Source: Gamsiella multidivaricata (lineage: Eukaryota; Mortierellomycota; Mortierellomycetes; Mortierellales; Mortierellaceae). Taken from it: 64,000 bases of DNA. Numbering within the stretch: position 1 is the stretch's first letter; each line of letters opens with the position of its first letter. The stretch spans positions 496,001 to 560,000 of the forward strand of contig NW_026251717.1 in assembly GCF_025024155.1 (NCBI RefSeq). The letters run 5' to 3'. A program made the translations under genes and the position numbers. Under the pieces are notes generated by a model, which saw nothing but the letters and a program-made list of their open reading frames with translations, was not told where the DNA came from and ran no database searches. Of this stretch, positions 59,838 through 64,000 are shown piece by piece.

Positions 59838-61203
59838 TTAGATCTTTCTGATCTCGACACCATTAGTGGCTCCAAACACCTTCTTCAGATCGCCATAGAT
59901 ACCGAATTGTAATGAGGTGAGGACACCGACCAGGACAATACGGGGACCGAGTCCCAGGAAGAGACCGCGGAATCCCAGCTCAGTCGCTAATACAGCCAAA
60001 CGCGAGGCAGCCGATCCTGTACCCTTGGCCTTGTTGATCTTGGAGAGCAGTGTGTCCGCAGGCTGGGATACAATCGCAGCAGCAATGCCGGCAATCAATC
60101 CTGCTCCCAAGTTGACACCCGTCATGGCCGTGGACGACAGCTTCTCTGGGCCGCCCAGGCGCTTGATGATCCGCTCCGAAGCATGCTCAAAGACCACAAA
60201 CTTGGCCATCGTGTAGGGCACCTGCTTGAAGACGATGGGAACGAATCCAGAATAGAACCCACGGTAGATACCCTCCTCTGTTCGGATACGGCGGAAGCCC
60301 GAGACAAGGCCCGATGCGAACGTGGGCTGAGAGACCAGACGGATACGGGTGGCCTCAAGGGGGCAGAGCGCGATATCGGCAATGAACTCGGCCACACCGG
60401 AGGCTGCGAGATAGACTGCGGTGCGGTTGTTCGTGGCGTTCTCCGTTCCGATTTGGTCAATGATGATCTTTTTCCAGAGCTCGTATCCTCCGAATTTGAA
60501 CCCACCCTGGAGAGAGTATCCGATGAATGTGGGACCGAATCCTGTCCAGAGGGCGCCAGCGCCCTCGTTCGCGATCACCTGGCGGAAGGTACCTGCCATA
60601 CCCTGAATTTTTTTTTTTTTTTTAGTTCAGGAATTTATTATGTGTTAATTATCCGTTGCATGCAGCACCACCGCCGTAAACATTATTTGACATGACATAA
60701 TTTCCAGGGCTGGACGACTTTATGACACCACCATTCGCCCTCCTGCCCGTAATCCTGAGGAACGTTGTTTCGGGGGCCCTCTGTATTGAGCAGACGGACC
60801 CAGATAAGCGATCCAGCACAGATCAACTGGGCACAACGTTGTTCAGGCGGCTCCCAGTCGCGCCCAAACCTCATCCTCCGATACTTTTTGATAAAACCCA
60901 CAATTCCTCACCTTGTTGTAAACCTTGGAATCGAGCTGGATGCGGGTCTTGACCACATCTAAAGTTCCAGATACGATGTCGCGTGCAAGCACATGTTGTT
61001 AGCGAATGTCATGATCTCACGATTGCCTGCTTGCTTTGCGTCGTTGTTACAAAAAGTGAGAGGATCAACAGAGACATACCGACTGGTGTAAGTGATCCAT
61101 GGGTGACACCACAGCAGATAGCTCCGGCGAGGGCAAAGCGAGCATAGAGGGCAACACCGGTGGGTGCCAGGGCGGTCTCGGTCTGGAGGGGTGCAACAGA
61201 CAT
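59838..61203 (-). CDS. MIR1: Mitochondrial phosphate carrier (SLC25A3 family)
   Basis: 311-residue inner-membrane carrier importing phosphate for ATP synthesis. Exons 61203..61080, 60958..60912, 60602..59838; phases close, including a tiny 47-nt exon 2. The three mitochondrial-carrier repeats have their signatures: [11 protein letters not shown] (split by intron 1), [13 protein letters not shown] and [12 protein letters not shown]. Phosphate-carrier specific stretches are GWGPTF-like [38 protein letters not shown] and the last repeat ending [20 protein letters not shown]. No long cleavable presequence, as in yeast Mir1/Pic2. The second intron (60603-60911, 309 nt) is much longer than the first. 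Confidence 0.94.
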
Positions 61204-62127
61204 GATGCTGGGGTGTATTTATAAGGAACGTGGAGTGGGGGAGAGAGGGGAGTGAGAGATTATAATGAGGAAAAAGAGAAGAGAAAAAGAGAGAGTGCTT
61301 CAACGTTTTTATTACTCTCAAATGGTCTGCTATCTATGTTTCCCAAGCACGGGCATAGATTAGCGGATTGGTAGCTGCTGTTCGGATTCAGGCCGAGTGC
61401 GAATGAAGGGTCTCTTCTCCTTGGCTTGCGAACACGACGGATAAACGGGCCGGAGAACAAGAACAAATGGGCAAGTCTGTGACGACATCAAGCACTTGGG
61501 CCACTGACCATGCTGCATGGCTGTATGTCGTTTGTGCGTAGAGTCCGTGGCATATAATTTGAAATGAACAACGCTGTGTGTAGTCTGCTCGATTGGAAAA
61601 AAAAAATCCGTACCACATCCATGCAACCGCGCCTAAAAGCGGATAAACAAACAAGAACCCGAAAGCCCTGAAATCCCACAATAGCAATGGTTTAAGAGCC
61701 TGCTTGTGATTTTGTCCATAGGAAGAAGATATGCCGTAATGGGAAAGTCTGGATGGGGGGGAGTGGGGGGATCGAACGAATCCAAGAGAATGCCTCAAAA
61801 GAAAACTCTCGGCCGCTCTATCTGATGTGGCGGTTAATGCCAGTATGGTGCCAGCAACACAGTACTGGCTCATCGCTTATTACGCTTATTATCATCATGA
61901 ATGTACAAGATGTAAAATTCCGGACATGCTCAAATGGAGTGAGTAAAATTGGGTCTTATTTTTGTGTTTCGGGATAGCTGAGTGAGGTTGGGTTGGGATA
62001 GCTGAGCGAGATAACTGAGTGAGGTTGGGACGGGATAGCTTGAGTGAGGTTGGGACGGGACTATATACATGCTTTTGATATCCTCAGCAAACTAGTGGCA
62101 TCGTCGTCGTGTACAACCATCGAACGT
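61204..62127. other. Intergenic region with 3' tandem repeat
   Basis: 924 nt from the MIR1 start to the 3' end of the KGG-repeat gene. Contains MIR1 promoter (GA-rich) and a tandem repeat at the right end. A short minus-strand frame at 61388-61873 has no recognisable content. Confidence 0.5.
61971..62060. repeat. Imperfect tandem repeat, about 20-25 nt unit
   Basis: Four degenerate copies built from GGGATAGCTGAGTGAGGTTG with variation (GAGCGAGATAACTG, TTGGGACG insert). Lies about 70 nt beyond the stop codon of the KGG-repeat gene, so probably in its 3' flank. Confidence 0.8.
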
Positions 62128-62536
62128 TTACTGGGTGTTGCTTTCCTGAGTAAAATCGGCTTCATCGGCTTCATCGTCGTTGCGGGTGCCGCCGCCTCCG
62201 CTGGCATGGCCACCCTTCCTGCCTGCCTCGCGAGCCCTCTCGCTACCAGGCTCGAACTTGCCCGACGAAGCATGGCCACCCTTGGACGCGATCTCGTGCT
62301 GTATGTGGGGGGAGGAAGCCGAATTATAGCTGTGAGGAACTTTTTTATTCGCAGTGGAACTCAAAACGCGATTGTTCATGCACACTGCTTGTAAAAAAAA
62401 AAAGGAATACCTGCTTCTCAGCGTCCATGGACGCAAATCCTCCAGAGTGGCTGGCTTGACCACCCTTTTGGGCAATTGCACGGACCTCTTCCTTGGGGCG
62501 GTTGGCAAAGTTTCCGGGGTTTGGGTTGTTTGTCAT
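62128..62536 (-). CDS. KGG-repeat stress protein (conidiation protein Con-10 family)
   Basis: 98-residue hydrophilic protein in two exons (62536..62411, 62298..62128; phase 0 at EKQ/HEIASKGG). It has the short stress-induced KGG motif three times: AQKGGQASHSGG, SKGGHASSGKFE and RKGGHASGGGGT. Residues between are Gly/Ser/Glu-rich, without Cys or hydrophobic core. Fungal homologues (Con-10) are induced in conidiation, light and desiccation; bacterial GsiB-like and plant LEA-like proteins share the motif. Likely protective and disordered. The tail is acidic (NDDEADEADF). Confidence 0.88.
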
Positions 62537-64000
62537 TTTGATAAGAGTGATAGAATCTGATAGAATCTGTTGAGTACTTGAGTGTTGTTTTGGCGCTGCT
62601 ATTGTTGTGGTGCTGCTGTTGATGGGATGCCCAGCTTCAGTCCCAGTTTATATAGCTTTTCATCAAGCCCTCGCCGAGAGGTGTCATGTCTGGAACAGAT
62701 ATGGCGTCGGCATGAAGTCAAACACGGCAGAGGCAACCACCGCCCTTAGTGCCTTTGCCTATGTCAGCTTCTTCGCGCGAGGTTTCATGCTAGGACAACG
62801 AATGATAATATCGTTCTTTGCACTAACCTGGATCAGCTTTGCATATGCCCTCTTCCAAGGCAGATCTGCTTTGTAATGGCCGCGACTGAACCTGTCCTTG
62901 TTGGCTGTGTTCTGACCTCCGATCTTGAGTCAGACTTTCGTAAGGGTAGGATCATACTTTGCAAAGACGTGATGTCGAAGCCGGCAAAGAGGCCACTGGC
63001 GCAAAAGTTAATCACACAAACGACTCCGCTAGCCTTTTGCATGCGTCGCGTCGTGGCCGCAAAAAATCCTTTGCGCGATGCCCGTAATATTTCAGGCTTA
63101 CTCTGCGCACAGGGAAAGAGCTGGTAGTTCGCCATAGGTTAACCGCGTGAGAGCTTGAGCTAAGGTTCGTTACACAAATTTGTCTTTACGCGAGCTGCAT
63201 TTATTGTCATCTATGAGGCCAACATCCTGTATTTTCGTTCGCTGAAGCGATTTTTTGCTTTGCCAAGGCTTAGGGCCAAAAAAAGTAGAAGGTCGCCTGT
63301 AGGGTAGACTACGCGGTACGTAGACTTGCGGATTCATCACATCATCTTTAAGTAGCTCCATACGTAGCCGTAGCTCATTCCTCTGCGACCATGATGAAAT
63401 AGTAGCTTCGTAAAAAAAAATAACGAGGAAAATGCACCGAGCGCAAGCACTGATCCACTGGTCCAAGTGTAATGATTGCTGGTGAAACAAGAACCATCTT
63501 TTGTGAGTTTTCGCTGTACCATACCATACCAGGAATATTCTCGCGCTTTTTTTTTTTTTTTTTTTTTTTTCCTTGCTCTACTTGTTTTCTGCTTGAGTAA
63601 GGATGCTTGGATGACGAAGGGAAATTTATTACAGCTTTGATTGAGAAATAAGGCGTCGTATAGATGACCTGCCACGGTCCTTGATTTGTCCTGTGCAATT
63701 CGAGTATTTCAAGGTGTTGTGGTATTCACCCTATCGACCCATCAGTTTTGGCTCTGCAAGAAAGCAGGCGGATTGCGATGAATAAATCTGTAGCAGATCT
63801 TTATCTCAAAGCGATGTCCAACACAACTCTCGCATTCCCACCCATTCGTAGTAAAAAGATCGTCCGAGCCGCCCGTGTCTCTATTTTGTTCTGCAGTGAT
63901 GCGACAGGAACTGACAAGCGCAAGCCATTAGATATTGTACATTTGATTCCCATGGTCGAAATCGGTGGCCTCATTTTCTTTTTCGGTCTTCTGTAATGAA
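62537..64000. other. Right-end gene-poor region
   Basis: 1464 nt. Left part is the promoter of the KGG gene (TTG/CTG repeats about 62583-62620). No intact gene seen. A T run lies at about 63547-63570. The end contains a transposase fragment (63748-63996). Confidence 0.5.
63748..63996 (+). pseudogene. Pogo/Tigger-type DDE transposase fragment
   Basis: An 82-codon frame whose middle (about 63796-63940) reads LYLKAMSNTTLAFPP, then RAARVSILFCSDATGTDKRK and PLDI. This matches by eye the central DDE region of CENP-B/pogo/Tigger transposases, typically ..LFxKxxPNxTLA...GxKKxKxRxTxLLxCNAxGxxKxxPLxI. The preceding part does not contain the expected N-x-D-E-T acidic motif in frame, and after PLDI the similarity stops. 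So it is a broken relic, possibly continuing past the window edge. No terminal repeats or TA target duplication identified. Confidence 0.55.

Noticed and set aside
61971..62060. Telomere-like GGTTGGG elements
   Set aside because: Units contain GATAGCTGAG spacers and do not form a TTAGGG-type array; a plain minisatellite is simpler.
62607..62876. 89-codon plus-strand frame with a hydrophobic segment
   Set aside because: No orthologous motif, overlaps the KGG gene promoter, and no coding-like composition at its start.
63170..63490. Minus-strand 106-codon frame ending in basic residues
   Set aside because: Partly protein-like, but no recognisable motif, no splice partners and no clear start; left unannotated.

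Overview
The window is nuclear DNA of a filamentous fungus from an early-diverging lineage. Mortierellomycotina/Mucoromycota is my best guess, from gene content and style only. Reasons: spliceosomal introns of roughly 50-310 nt with GT..AG borders (two look GC..AG), long A/T homopolymer runs inside introns and gaps, polyQ-coding CAG/CAA tracts, divergent housekeeping gene pairs with short shared promoters, and fungal families (MIR1, TSC13, SED5, TRM732/THADA, HAL4-type kinase, KGG-repeat stress protein). I see no rRNA, tRNA, CRISPR array, prophage or plasmid feature. Exon structures were built by hand from splice motifs, reading phase and protein continuity; most joins are phase-consistent, but none is backed by transcripts.

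Layout. 1-6.6 kb: 3' end of a trehalose-6-phosphate phosphatase, a C2-domain class 3 lipase (+), and an SLC35F5-type transporter (-). 7.2-14.8 kb: M17 aminopeptidase (+), HAL4/SAT4-like kinase (-), and a membrane nitrilase-superfamily protein resembling bacterial apolipoprotein N-acyltransferase (-). 14.8-18.1 kb: a gene-poor stretch with a 25-nt tandem duplication and possible decayed coding sequence. 18.1-27.1 kb: secreted ML-domain protein (+), large MIT-domain protein (-), microsomal glutathione S-transferase 3 (+). 27.3-35.7 kb: MFSD1-type transporter (-), Golgi syntaxin SED5 (+), a low-complexity coiled-coil protein (-), and a GPI-anchored cysteine-rich surface protein (-). 35.7-38.2 kb: a second gene-poor stretch. 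38.2-46.3 kb: an orphan protein (+) and a 2067-residue NUP214/NUP159 nucleoporin (-). 46.6-62.5 kb: short-chain dehydrogenase (+), enoyl-CoA reductase TSC13 (-), THADA/TRM732 (+), a membrane-anchored SGNH protein (-), a membrane-anchored PARG-like protein (+), mitochondrial phosphate carrier (-) and a KGG-repeat protein (-). The right end carries a broken DDE transposase fragment.

There is no operon-like pathway. Loose themes are lipid handling (C2 lipase, ML protein, TSC13, Lnt-like protein, SGNH protein) and membrane traffic or transport (SED5, MIT protein, SLC35F5, MFSD1, MIR1). The most interesting points are: a nucleoporin with the animal domain order plus an unusual FG-Q-T repeat array; two membrane-anchored enzyme-like proteins that have lost signature catalytic residues (SGNH 'ADT' for 'GDS', PARG-like 'QEA' for 'QEE'); the Lnt-like acyltransferase; and two GC-AG introns.
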